A stretch of DNA of 64,000 nt, from contig JAJGOT010000261.1 of the NCBI GenBank assembly GCA_022457155.1, positions 623,001-687,000 of the forward strand, in the 5' to 3' direction. This stretch comes from Cladopsammia gracilis (lineage: Eukaryota; Cnidaria; Anthozoa; Scleractinia; Dendrophylliidae). The notes below the pieces were generated by a model that had not been told where the DNA came from, made no database searches, and saw only the letters and a list, made by a program, of their open reading frames with translations. Numbering within the stretch: position 1 is the stretch's first letter; each line of letters starts with the position of its first letter. The translations under genes and the position numbers were made by a program. Positions 1 to 11,800 of the stretch are shown here, in pieces.

Positions 1-3000
1 AGGTAACACAGGGCATTTTTACCGAAGTAAATGGCCCTTTCACCACGGAAAATTGCATTTAGTGATTGTGACCGACATTTCCCGAGGTAAATTTCCCCTG
101 CCGGGTAAATATCCATCGATACATAAAAAAGATCACACGAAGCGCCCATGACTTTTAACGTGGTAAGTTGCAATGGTGTTTTGCAAGGTATAACAGCCAA
201 TCACGATGCTCCTTTTGACATCAACACGTAACCGCAAAAGAAAAGTGATTCACTAAATTGCGTGATATTTTTTTTTTACCTTGGCAAATCACAAATCGCG
301 TGTAACCGCTGGTTAACATGGTATACTAAACCCAAGTGTGATGCACCGCGGGATGATCTACCATTTACCGTGGTGTGTGTAACCACACCTAATTTATTTT
401 TCGTCGAACTTGTGAAACTTGCCCAAGAAGTTGTTAATTTTCACATATCTTTGGCCCTGTTAACAAGATTATGTTAATGTTTACTTACTGCCAGTCAAAT
501 ATAGATGGGTTTTAACAAGCAGGGTTTGAAAACGTTTTACGTACGCGCGCACGGGCGCGTTTTTGTTCATTACACCGTCGACACGTAAATAATAAAAGAC
601 GATCGAATACGTTACTCTATATTTGACCGTTTTCGTGTCGACAGAAAGCCAAATCGCATAAAAATACTTTGTTTTTGTCCGTTGTTGCCATCCACACTTA
701 TTTTGGGTAACGTTTTTAAAAATGTCCGTTTTTTGTGCGTTTTTAACAGTGTTCCTGTGGACGAAAAACCTAGGCGTATAAACAGCTCACTGGTTTTCAG
801 ATAACAGCTATTAACGTGAAGCTTATACGTTCGAGACCTTAAACGAGATGGCATTTTTTTAGGGTGAACTTTGTCCGAACTGTAGCAAACAGTATAAAAC
901 ATTCATGAGTTTTCCCCTTGTTTCAAGCCTTGATTGTTTGTTCACCGCAGCTTATTGCTTTTCCTAGTTTATATTTTTGTTATACGTTTAAAATCCATTT
1001 CCAATTTCTCAGTAAGTGTTATGCGTAGATTGAGCCTCGTAAACGAAAAAGCCAGTTGGTTTCAGTTTGAGGTTTGTGCAATTTTCGCAGCGAAATAACA
1101 CTAAAAATTTGAAATTATAAGATATATATTTTTCATAAAGAGCTTATAAGCTAGTATCGTTTATAATACTCCGACTTTGTTGTAGAAATTTTTCATGCGA
1201 TAAATAAATTATGTTATTTGACCTTCACCTCAGACCTTTGAGTTGGTTTGTTTTAATTTTGCCATAAGCAATAAATAAACTTCCCTTTTATACGTTAGCG
1301 CGAGCTTCGTCCTCTGTGCTAAGTAATATTTCGTTTTCTGCACACACTGAGCATCTGTATTCGACTTACAACATTACGTTTCTAAGTTAGATAATTAAAA
1401 TTATTTCATTTTGAATTAAGGTAAAACTCCAAAATATTATAATTTTTACTGGCTTTTACTGTGGAAATGACAATCGCGTGCGGTGTAGAAATAATTCAGT
1501 AAAAGTTGCTTGTTCACGTGAAAAAGCTACGATAAAAATTTACAACTTTTTTTTCAGTACTAGTGCGGAAAAAAGAAATGCGAAAAAATTAAAATAATCA
1601 TTAATTTCATTTTTTTGTCTGGTTTTCAGTGAAAGAAATGTTCATATCAATCTGTTCGTTGAAAGTTACTCCTTTCAACAGCTGCCGCGCGTGTGGTTTT
1701 TACGTGGTTTTGAGGATTTAATCTATTGAAAACAAGTTGTGTTTCGGCCAAAATAATTTTCTTCTCAAAGCGATAAATTTCAGAAACGCCAGTTGCTCCG
1801 ATTAAAACTGATATGTTTTTATTTCTCTGCACTTGAACTGGGTTCCAAACCGTTAAGACATGATATGGCGTTGAACGCTACCAGGTGTTTTCAGGAATGT
1901 ATTTTGAATTTGAAAGTCAAAATAGATAACTACCTGTTACAGTCTGGTTGACGCTTGAGTGCAGTGTTATAGTAGAATTTTTTTAGATTTTATTGAAATC
2001 ATTTGTTGTTTTTCCAATAATTAAGTCTTAAAATTTCAACGAGATAGAATATCGAATAAAGTGGAAAACATAATAATAATAACACCCTTTCGTTAACAAA
2101 AACGAATAAGTTCTAAGTCAATGAGGAGACAAGAGCTGTAAAGTGATCACAGACACGACATTTTGCATGCTTAACGTGAATTGTTTCAAAGCAAAAATTA
2201 TATTTCAAGCGATTTATAAGAATTTACGCCTATTAAGTCTAAGCGTTTTCATCGGCCCGGAGTGCGGCAATGGTAAATTACTAAGGGAATGAAAACAATA
2301 ACACCTTTAAGCTAATCTTAAACGATACTTCAGGACATTATAAACATTACAGACCCAAAGCTATTGTGCCTCATGTGTTATCTCTACTCAAAATGATTTT
2401 CCGGGAACCTTTATTCCATTGTGGAATCGGCGGGTCGCATTCGATTTTCATCCTATTTATTTTCACTATATTTATAAACAGGCTGCACATCTCCAGAAGC
2501 GAGCATAAAAAAAACTGATTGCAAGATCTACCTACCTTTTTATGCCCCGCAACTGAACCAAGATGTTTCACAAAACCATTACAGTAGAACGCTCTTCATA
2601 TCCCTCTGGCTCCTTGCAAAAACCGAAAGAAAAAGGCCGGCAACTTAGTGCCGGGTATAAACAGGTGACGCTACTTCCGGTCCTTCATCACCATGACAAC
2701 ACAGGATTACTTCCTATCTGCCCGGCTACAGGTGCTCCCGAGTCTCTTGGCAGGACAGTTCTTGAAACGAGGCTAGCTCGTGCCCAGTCGTCGCTTCTTG
2801 TTGGAACGCGGTTAACCTTGGGAAATATGCATCCAGTGCGCCTTGTAAGGAGAGACAATAGGCTTTGTATCGCTAGAACCGCAAACGGTGTTTGATGGAT
2901 CTGTGAACCAATGGAGGCTTTCGATTCCGTTTTTTTTATGACATCCTTTATTTAAATACAAGAATACAGAGGCAAACCGTTATCGAATGGTTATCTAACT

Positions 3001-3581
3001 TACAGTTAACGTTGTTTTCTAATTACCGAAAGGTGCAGTACAACTCACATACATGTTTCTTGAAAATCTTATTTTAATAGTCCTGCCGGCAGTGTTACAT
3101 GGGATGAGACTGACTTGATACACGCTAGTCTCCTACATCAGTTACATCAGCTGATTTCCTTTCTGTTTATTATCGGTATTGTGCATGTTTCACGTTGCCC
3201 GTGGTTACATCTAACTGCAGGTATACCATCTTCTGTTTGGGTAATGTCCTGTTGCTGTATCGCTTATCAAAAGTGATTAGCATGAAACAAAAAAGCTCAG
3301 ATTTATTACCATTTGTTTCTCTTTTTGTTATGTTTTGTTTTGGCGATGAGTGAGTCAATCAACAGTTAGTTTTCAAAACACCACTCTCGAAAGCCTAAAA
3401 TAAGCAAACTTGCATACTGACAACAGAGGAAAACAATATGAACATAACTCAGTTGTTTTAAAAAATCTCCAAGTCGTTTTTTAACCAATGCAGCCGTTAT
3501 AAAAACACAGAGCATTACTCAAGCAAAGGATGGTAAGGTGGTGTTTGGCTATTGAAACTCACAAAGTTATCCAGCTACGTT
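1..3581. other. Gene-poor AT-rich stretch, no supported gene
   Basis: No ORF here resembles a known family or shows convincing splice structure. Homopolymer-rich AT sequence dominates. A slightly GC-richer block at about 2560-2890 keeps a 110-codon frame open on the plus strand, but I do not recognise the product. TTTATT near 2948 could be a minus-strand AATAAA polyadenylation signal for the ENPP gene, whose stop codon lies at 3582; that is only inference. Confidence 0.5.
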
Positions 3582-6500
3582 TCAATAGAAAAATGTTACG
3601 AAAAGCACGATAAGGATGACAGGCGCACGTGATTTCAATGTGGAAGTGCCTCCCTTAACGGTGGGTTTGGTCGAGGGAGGCGCATTTTCTTTCAGGATCA
3701 TCTTAACATTTTCTAGAGAGCCGTTGTTTGGACGCGGGTTTATTCCCAACAGCTTACACATCAGAGGGTACAGATCAACAGTGTTAAAAGGAGACACTTC
3801 CAGGCCCTTCCGGAAGGCAGGACCATGCGCAAAAAACACAGAATAGCTCTTGGACTTCGCCGCAGGCCATCCGTGATCCCCCACGGTCCAGTTCCCTTGA
3901 CGGGATCCGGCACGTGACTTTTTCACCACCCATCCTACTTCCGGGTCGATGTAAATTGGCGGGATTCTCCGATTGTGCTTCCAATGGTATTCATCCGGGA
4001 TGTTTTCCTTCTTGTATACCGTCATGTGCGGGTGATCAGCGCTGGTGAGATTTCGGTAGATTTCGTCGATCTTATCTTCAGCAGCCCAAATGTGCCCCAC
4101 TGCCCCTCCCTCGACGAGCTGAAAGTGTTGAGGATCGATGAACTGGTCGAGAAAAATTTGACGAGTTGACGACGTATTGGTCATGCTGTGATCGCTTACG
4201 AACATAAGGTTGACCTTTTGAAAGAGGTTTGCATTCTTGAGGCTGTCAATCAAATATCCCACAGCATCACGGTCCACCGCCTCCGCAGCTTGCTTATACT
4301 GAGGCTCTAAGATTCCATAACTGTAAAGTAAATAAGTAAATAAATAAATAAATGAATAAATAAATAAGGCCACTCCTTGTTCAACCTAAAGACCCCACCC
4401 TCGAAAGAAAAGGAATGTGGCAAAGTAAGGGGGTTCGATCATTGGGAAAACCACAAGAAGTGGACTAACTTCTGTTGAAGAACAACTCACGGATACAAGC
4501 CATTCTCGGCCTGCCGCAAGGATAACTTCAGAAAACGTAGAATCAGTCATAGGCCATAGAGATTTCGTGTAAGGCCCCCCTCCCTTCACAGGGGCTGTGG
4601 GTACAAGATATTGTGACATATATTGTCACGTGATAAGGTCCATCAACACTTTAGTCTCAAATCCCGAGTTAACAATTCATCAAGTTTGAACAAAGAAAAT
4701 CGTAAGCGTGACACCGAGAAGTGGGTTGAAAATCGTAAGCGTGACACCGAGAAGTGGGTTGAAAATCGTGAGCGTGACACCGAGAAGTGGGTTGAAAAAC
4801 GTGGCGCAGCCGAGTTTTTTTTAAAACTCACTTCGAGGTGTATGGATACCTGATGATTTGTGCGCCTTCAACCGTGCAATCAAAGCACAAAGTCTCAATC
4901 GCGTTTTAGGTGAACTATATTATTTTATGTAACCATGTTGCAATGTTTCAATCAAGATTAAACTTCGAGACAATGTTGTTCATGTTATAAAGAAACGACC
5001 ATAAAAGTTTAAAAAAAATCTATCTCGCGGTTTTTGAAATATGTAGAAAAGCGATAAAACTACAATATCAAGGACTCAGTCAAAAAACTATGGTTTCCTA
5101 TAGAAAATCGAATCTCCAAAACTAAAACGAGTTTCGTAGTTTCATCTCATACACTAAACACATTTTGGCGTAAATTTGAGATTGAGAAATTATACTTTTA
5201 CAAGAGGCTAGCTGGTAGCCTGTACTCATGCGCTTGCATAAGAACGTTTTATGGTTTATTTTAACTGGGTCACGCACCCCTTCCCTCTCAACGAATTTTG
5301 CGTGACATGTAAGTCTTGTTTTGTTTACATATTATCAGATATCATTTACAACTGAACAAAAAAACAAGGCAATTTGTGACAACAAAAAGCGGGACGAAAG
5401 CTAAAAATGGAAACAAGGAAACCTTACCGAAACCTTGACTCATGCCGCATGAGTAATAAGCATGAGTAATAAGCTTAATTGAGGAACTTATGGATGCGCT
5501 CATAGGCATGCAAAATCACAAGTTCGAAATGTTTTTCGGATTTACGGAAAATCGGCTTGACAAAAGTTTGTAGTTTTTAGATATTTTGTTCGCCATATGC
5601 CATAGTTTATCGTAACAGTTTTGATTTTTCTAGATGCCATCGCAATCGCTCGGAATTAAGGCTCAAGTGATTTCAATGTTTCTCGTTTATCTTCGTAATT
5701 TTAAATGTGATTTACAAATATTGTTACACTTTTATAAACTTCAAACTAAGTAAAATATTTTGTGTAAGTTTCATACTAATTTAATAAAGGAAAGTTAGTT
5801 AAACGGCCGCTCACAAATGTTCGGTGCGGCTGCACGGAAACTGAGGGGAAACACCTCAAAACGTGTTTTACATCACGAACAGTTAGGTGTGCCGTAATCT
5901 CGTGTTTCTAAAGTTTTCCGCACTGCTCTTGATAGGAAACATTTCGCACTAACCTGTGACCGGTGGCGTCTGGATTTTCAATGTATAAAGCGACAAACCC
6001 AGGAGGTTTGTCCGACTTGAGCCAACTCATGATCTTGTCAATCCTATTTTGTGCAGGCTCGCTATGGTTCACCATGCAATGTATATATGGCGGGAAACCT
6101 TGACGCGTTGTGTTTCGCATTTTTGGCAAATCTTTGGGGTCTATAGCACTGCAGTTAACTTCGCATATCGGTTTTTCGTAGAACGTTGGCTTCTGGGGAT
6201 ATCCCGCGAACCCTGGCCAGAAGTAAACTCCGCTTCTCCCGCCGGTCTTTTGCAGAGTCAACCAAAGAGGCTCAGAGGCATTGTAGAACTTGGGGTCGTA
6301 ATTGCTGCAATCGTAATCGAGAACAAACTTCTCTTGATAAACAGGATCCCAAAAGTTATTCGATACAATCCCGTGGCTTTCGGGATACAATCCTGTTAAG
6401 AAACTGTGTTGATTTGGCCATGTCTTGCTAGGCACAACCGTCTTCAGATATTTCGCTGTGACGCCGTTTTGAGCAATGAAGTCGAGATTGGGCGTGCTGG

Positions 6501-6687
6501 CAAAACCGTTGTCAATGAACTGCCATCGCATCCCGTCCATGGAAACAAGAATGAGGGGCTGAGCGGATTCCTGTTGTTCATGGCCATTTGCAAGGATGAG
6601 AGAAGCCAAAAGCAGTATCAAACCGCCTTCAAAACAGACGTTGAGGCGACGAAAAGAAGAGTGTACCGCCATCTTTGATACCTTCAT
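3582..6687 (-). CDS. Ecto-nucleotide pyrophosphatase/phosphodiesterase, ENPP4/5/6-like
   Basis: Two exons, 6687-5954 and 4320-3582, joined at CACAG/GTTAGT and a TTTACAG acceptor, encode 490 aa. The family hydrolyses phosphodiester or pyrophosphate bonds of extracellular nucleotides or lipids with two zinc ions. The N-terminus carries a signal peptide (hydrophobic run at residues 21-34). Zinc-site and catalytic residues are all visible: D51 in VSMDGMRW, nucleophile T89 in PSKTWPN, D240 and H244 in NPDATGHSYG, D288-H289 in VSDHS, and H394 in GDHGW. The sequence TGLYPESHG is the family signature. There are several N-glycosylation sites. The protein lacks somatomedin-B and nuclease-like domains, and its length fits the short ENPP4/5/6 branch. 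The last 17 residues are hydrophobic, so a GPI signal or short membrane anchor is likely. Met6 (6672) has a better Kozak context (AAGATGG) than Met1. The exact subtype and substrate cannot be read from sequence alone. Confidence 0.93.
4326..4371. repeat. TAAA-type microsatellite at the ENPP splice acceptor
   Basis: Repeated aaat/taaa units run right up to the acceptor of ENPP exon 2. On the coding strand they supply the T-rich tract (tttatttatttacttattt...) ahead of TTTACAG. The repeat therefore doubles as the polypyrimidine-like tract of this intron. Confidence 0.85.
4373..5953. other. ENPP intron (rest)
   Basis: Apart from the 33-bp repeat, this 1.6-kb intron sequence shows no gene. A short GC-richer block lies near 4380-4620. 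The rest is AT-rich and unstructured to my reading. Confidence 0.5.
4695..4807. repeat. 33-bp tandem repeat, three copies plus a partial one
   Basis: Copies at 4695-4727, 4728-4760 and 4761-4793 are almost identical; a degraded fourth begins at 4794. The unit is a multiple of three and is open on both strands, which creates a repetitive ORF. It lies in the ENPP intron and is read here as a minisatellite, not a gene. Confidence 0.9.
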
Positions 6688-6792
6688 GGAAGTGCAAATA
6701 CTAAATAAGGCAACAAAAGGTAATTCAGATTATGTATAATGCAAATGCGGTCAAGAGTACTAAATTAAAATGTTCAATGTATTGTCAGATTT

Positions 6793-6848
6793 CAAGGACA
6801 AGCCGCCTCTTAGCCTTATTCAAGGACAAGCCGCCTCTTAGCCTTATA
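6793..6848. repeat. 28-bp direct duplication upstream of ENPP
   Basis: A 28-bp unit beginning caaggacaagccgcctc occurs twice back to back (6793-6820 and 6821-6848). It lies about 100-160 bp upstream of the ENPP start codon, so it may sit in the promoter or 5' UTR. Function unknown. Confidence 0.85.
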
Positions 6849-6931
6849 AATCATTATAAGATTACTGTTACTGTCAGCGCTAAAATAAAAGGAAGGCATT
6901 ACAATTAGAAATCTTTTGTGTAAGGGTATAG

Positions 6932-7108
6932 ACCACTTTCATAATGGCGGCCGATTTATTTATTCTTTTATATGTATGTTAATTAGCCCCACTGGCCTCA
7001 TTTAAGAGTAAAAATTCTTTTGAATTTTGCACATGTTACCGAGGCCAGTGAGGCTAATTAACATACATATAAAAGAATAAATAAATCGGCCGCCATTATG
7101 AAAGTGGT
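6932..7108. mobile_element. Foldback MITE with about 68-bp arms
   Basis: accactttcataatggcggc at the left end is mirrored by gccgccattatgaaagtggt at the right. The two arms are near-perfect inverted copies around a short AT-rich spacer. No coding capacity and no clear target-site duplication. Confidence 0.9.
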
Positions 7109-7423
7109 AACGATACGTCTTACATATGAACACTTTGGAAATATCTACAAAGGCCAACGTACAGTGCAAAGGAGTCGGATCCTGGTGGATCTAGTCAGCA
7201 AATTTCATATAAACAGTTAATAACTAACTAAGCATGCAAGGCTGACTGACTGACTGTAAACTTCGCATTTATATATTTTACATATCTTCTTTCAGTGTTT
7301 TATTGTAGTATCTTGTTATCTTTTATTCTTTTGTTTCTATACTATTTGAATTGTAAAGGCTGGTTTTCACTAGCGCATAAGCACAAGCATAAGCCAACAT
7401 AAGCAGACTCAGTAACGTGTATA

Positions 7424-7596
7424 GAGCGTATGCACTCACGTGGCAAGCAGCTATGCAAATTTATTGGAACAAAAGAAAGTGTTAACATAAGAAAAGCGTT
7501 CAAATCCCACAGGATTGTTTTGGTACACCAACATGGCCGCCGTTCTATTGTTTTGGTACACCAATATGGCCGCCGTGACGTCATGTGCATACGCTC
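7424..7596. mobile_element. Nested TIR element with TA target duplication
   Basis: Inverted ends GAGCGTATGCA...TGCATACGCTC are flanked by TA at 7422-7423 and 7597-7598, as in Tc1/mariner-like insertions. It interrupts the outer element. It contains two near-copies of a short unit with 'ttgttttggtacaccaa'. Confidence 0.8.
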
Positions 7597-7699
7597 TATT
7601 CATTAGTTCCAATTGTTTGAACAAAACAGAACTACAGGCACTAATGATCAACGTGTTACTGAGTCTGCGTATGTTGGCTTGTGCTTATGCTTATGTGTC

Positions 7700-7825
7700 T
7701 TAGGCCCAGTTCAAACGTCGAACTTCACATGTGCCGAACCTAATGCAAATGAGCAAAATCTATTGTTCTTGCTAATTTGCATTAGGTTCGGCACATGTGA
7801 AGTTCGACGTTTGAACTGGGCCTAA
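7700..7825. mobile_element. Nested palindromic element
   Basis: Long near-perfect inverted arms from TTAGGCCCAGTTCAAACG to its mirror CGTTTGAACTGGGCCTAA, with a short central spacer. It is inserted in the right part of the outer element. Confidence 0.85.
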
Positions 7826-8195
7826 ATTATGCGCTAGTGAAAACCAGCCCTAACGTTTCATCTTATCATAGTTAATAGAATAAACTGGTTATGAAACTCA
7901 GTCAGTCCTTTGTTATATGTTTTTGTTCTCCATTTCTTTTGTTCGTTTGTCTTGACCGTGCACAAAACACAAAAGGTATTCCAATGCATATGAGCAACTG
8001 ACCAGTAGAAACATTTGGGCTCACCCGTAAACAATACAATGTGCACGGTCATGGTTCGTTCAACATAAAACAAAGCCGCTTTGTACACTCTTTTTGAAAT
8101 TTGTTGAGCTTCATAACCAGTTTGTTCTATCAATAACTATGATCTTATATTTGAAATGTAACGTCTTCCCATTGTAATCTTATCTTAATAACGTT

Positions 8196-8286
8196 TATTA
8201 TTATATATTATCAGGCTCCTGATATTATATACTTATTTATTATATATTATTATATATTATATATATTATTATATTATAAAATTATC
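8196..8286. repeat. TAT/ATA low-complexity microsatellite
   Basis: Almost pure A/T sequence with tat-att units. It contains the short palindrome tatcaggctcctgata. Confidence 0.85.
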
Positions 8287-8498
8287 TTGCAACGTTTTTC
8301 TGGTAGCCATTTTATTCCCTGAAGTCAGGCCGTGCCTGACGAAATATTGGACAGAATATACATACGTAATCCCAGTTGCAGTCATTCGTGCATGCTTTTA
8401 TTAGGTTTGCCGGAAATTTGCAAACTACCAACCAGTTATGTCTGCCTGCTGCAAGACCGTGTAATGCTTCTTAACACGTTGAGATCTCAGGCCTTTTC

Positions 8499-8520
8499 GG
8501 GGGGGGGGGGGGGGGGGGGG
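8499..8520 (+). repeat. 22-base poly-G run
   Basis: An uninterrupted G homopolymer lies about 300 bp upstream of the NOP53 start codon. It could form a G-quadruplex on the coding strand. Its length may be unreliable in assembly. Confidence 0.9.
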
Positions 8521-8815
8521 TCCCGTGTCGCTTGTCTGGTTTTGAAAATGTCTACCGAATGTCTCGTGTCGGTGTTTTATCAATGTTTCACGTTGCTGTC
8601 GGAAATTGAACGAACATTTGTCTCTTGTCGCGATTTCATTTTACGTGCTGTCGCTACTTTTTGGGTCATGTCGCCTGGCGGAATTTACCCTGGCAGGGCC
8701 TCTTTTCGCGACTCGGATGTCCGTGTTTGGATGGAAGTGAGTGAAAACACTGGGTCCAAGTATTTTTGTTGCGCAATAGCTGAGCCCACGTTGTCGACGC
8801 AAACAAGAGTTCAAG

Positions 8816-11800
8816 ATGGCGGCCACAACGAAGCGAAAGAAAGTGAGTAAAAACAAAAAGCAAAACTGGCGAAAGCATACAGATATTAATGATGTAGAAG
8901 AACATCTCGAAGAGGCCAGGCGTGAGGAAAGAACAGGGTAAGTTAATTTGTATTTTAGTTTTCAAAACGTCCCGCAAACGAATTCTAACTTCATCTATTT
9001 GTAAAGCTCCTCCATTTTCAAATCCACGTGGGGCTATAAATTGACTAAATTCAGGAGAATCCCGCGAGCAAAACATCGAAACTCGTAATAAATAACTGTG
9101 GAACTTTCCAAGAGTGCAAAATATCAAATTCAAGAAAAATCCCAAATTTCATTTTGTAAGTGGTGAAAAACACTCTTAAACTCGAATTGTTATTTTAAGA
9201 ACCAAATTTGTTAAAACAAATCGACTGGTAAGAACTTTTTTGTTGTTAAATTAAATTTCTTATTTTAAGAATTTAATTCTTACTTTAAGTCTTAAGAAAT
9301 TGATTTTAAGAAAGAAAGTTTTCTTAAAATAAGAATTAAATTCTTAAAATAAGAAATTTAATTTAACAACAAAAAAGTTCTTACCTGTCGATTTGTTTTA
9401 ACAAATTTGGTTTAAGAGTGAAACAAATGGTACCATGCAAAAGTACTGCTGAAGAGGTTTCATTTGAATGGTCACACCATAGGATTTCATCCACAGACTG
9501 AAAAGTTAGAACAAATGGTACCTTGCAAAAGTACTGCTGAAGAGGTTTCATTTTAATGGTCATACCATAGGATTTCTTCCACAGTCTCAAAAGTTAGAAC
9601 TACACTACATGTCTTTATTATCGACTCTGGGAGTGAAACGGTTAAGACGTTTTGTCTTATCTGAGCACCAGAGCAATTGTTGACGTAACTGCTAGACAAT
9701 TGTTCAGGTGCTCAGGTGACAGGTTAACCATGTTAAGAAACATATAAAAGTCTACACATAGCGGTGAAATTGGGTGTAATGATAATATTATGTTGCACAT
9801 TTCAGCATGCATTTTCATGAAAGGACTCGTAGAAATGCATGTTGAAATGCACAGCATTTAATGCACTCCATTTAATTCCCTACAACATGTTCATTGTTTT
9901 GTATTTTTATGTGTTTTTTTAAAAAATTTCATTCTTTCCTTTTTTTACAGTGGTCCTGTCTCAGAAAAGCCTGATGAAGGACTATTTTTTCTTGACAAGG
10001 AAACTGAGGAAATTATATCAGCTGGTATGATAATATACAGTGTGCTGTATTAATTCAATACCCATATAATTTTGTAGGTTTAAATTGTTACTATGATCAA
10101 AATTTAACATTCTGTTATAGAAGAAAAATTACACTCTTAACAACTTCTCAGAGGTGGATATGTAGCTACATGTATCTAGGCCACTGAAATAAAGTCTGGG
10201 CCCAGAAAAGGGAAAAAAATAGAGCTTAGTATATAAAGCAGTGTATTTCTAGTCTGCGCAAAATTTCTGTTTGTTACAGCAAGCCTGTTTTTAGTGCTGT
10301 GACACCATTTTCTCACACAAAGTCAGAACGGCAGCACAAGATTGCACCCACTGGAGAAAAACTTTGCAAGCCTTATGTGTTCCTTGGCTCATTTATGGAC
10401 TGATTGATTGGGTGAACCACTTAAATGTCAGGGTGTAAAATTAAAGGTTTTCGGTTGCCCTGGAATCCAAAATCACTGTGAGTGGTTGCCCCTTGGGCAA
10501 TTATTGCAATACATGAAAAATACCATACAAAATAAAGATCATCAACAGAGGATTACATTATTGTGACACACGTACATACATTGTATAATGTGTCTCATTT
10601 TATTCTTGATTCTATGAACAACCAAACCAACAATGTAAGGACAGCTACATGTACATATTTTGATATAGACACAAATTAATGGACTTTAAACTATCACCAA
10701 TAGTTGATATGATTGTTAATTGATCTCTATTAAACAGACAAATCCAAAGTGCGTTCAAGAAAAAGAAAACTCCTTAAGGCAGATCAGCTTCTTCTGCCAG
10801 AAAGCAAGATAAAACCAGTTGGAGGCAAGACAAGGAAGATTACTGGGAAGAACAGGAAAGCTGAAGATCTTTGTGGTGATTCTTCAGATTCTGATGTGGA
10901 AGAGGAGAAAAGCAGACCTGTTGTTGCAAAGGGGAATGAAAATAAAGATAAATCAGATAAACTGTTTGATTTATGGGAGACAAAAGGTAAGGTACAATAA
11001 TGTGATGTGTAGTTTAATGTCTTGATATATATCCCATTAATAATGATGAACTAATGTCTCAGTTTATGAGAATTATGACCTTAGAACCAAATTCTTCCAA
11101 TGAGAGTCAGCCAGGAAAAAATGATAAACATTAGGAAGAATCTGTACATGCATGGTACAATAAGTAAAGGTCTGGGAACATATTAACTTAATGCTTTAAT
11201 TTGTAAGTGAAAAATGTCAATATTCGACATGAGGTGTTTATAATGCTTCCAGCCTTTCAATTGTGTTAACTGTATTGGTTAAATATGGATCCTTTTTAGA
11301 CTCTCATACTGGAGATGAACATTTTCTTGCAACAACGAGAAGAAGAAAAGTGAAGGTGAGTCTATAATTAATCTATTCTTTTATAATAATAAATTTGTTC
11401 TTGGCATTTCCCACAAAGATGCAGAAAGTACCTTGAGTGTACTTTCTTGAGTTCCTCATTACGTGGTCAGGATGTTTCATGTGTTCTCGTCATGAATCAG
11501 TTAACATTGCAATCAGGAGACTTTCTTGTAAGGTGCATTGTGGAGTGAAAGAGACAGGATCCAAATTGAAAATCGTTTCTTGAATATTTGTGCATGAACT
11601 CATCAAAGTTGCTGAAAAACACATTCTTCATAGTGGCTGACATAAACCAATTTATCAAGATATATGCTGTATAATTATAGAAACCAAAGACCATCAACAG
11701 AAAGACATCAGAGTTAACAGCAGTTGAAGTGTGCGCTCCTGGAGCATCATACAACCCAACCTATGAAGATCATCAGGTAGGACATGTTGTCTGTCCTGTG

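Larger units (their letters stand above)
7358..7849. mobile_element. Inverted-repeat element carrying two nested elements
   Basis: The outer termini are ggctggttttcactagcgca and its inverse near 7849. Inside sit two further palindromic elements: 7424-7596 (ends GAGCGTATGCACTCACG, flanked by TA on both sides) and 7700-7825 (ends TTAGGCCCAG / CTGGGCCTAA). An empty copy of the outer element, without either insert and with its core inverted, is present at 45368-45548; it shows where the inserts landed. Confidence 0.88.

Noticed and set aside
2563..2895. 110-aa plus-strand ORF
   Set aside because: No recognisable domain, no splice or UTR signals around it; openness may reflect local GC content.
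4623..4853. 76-aa ORF with NRKRDTEKWVE repeats
   Set aside because: Made by the 33-bp tandem repeat in the ENPP intron; also open on the other strand.
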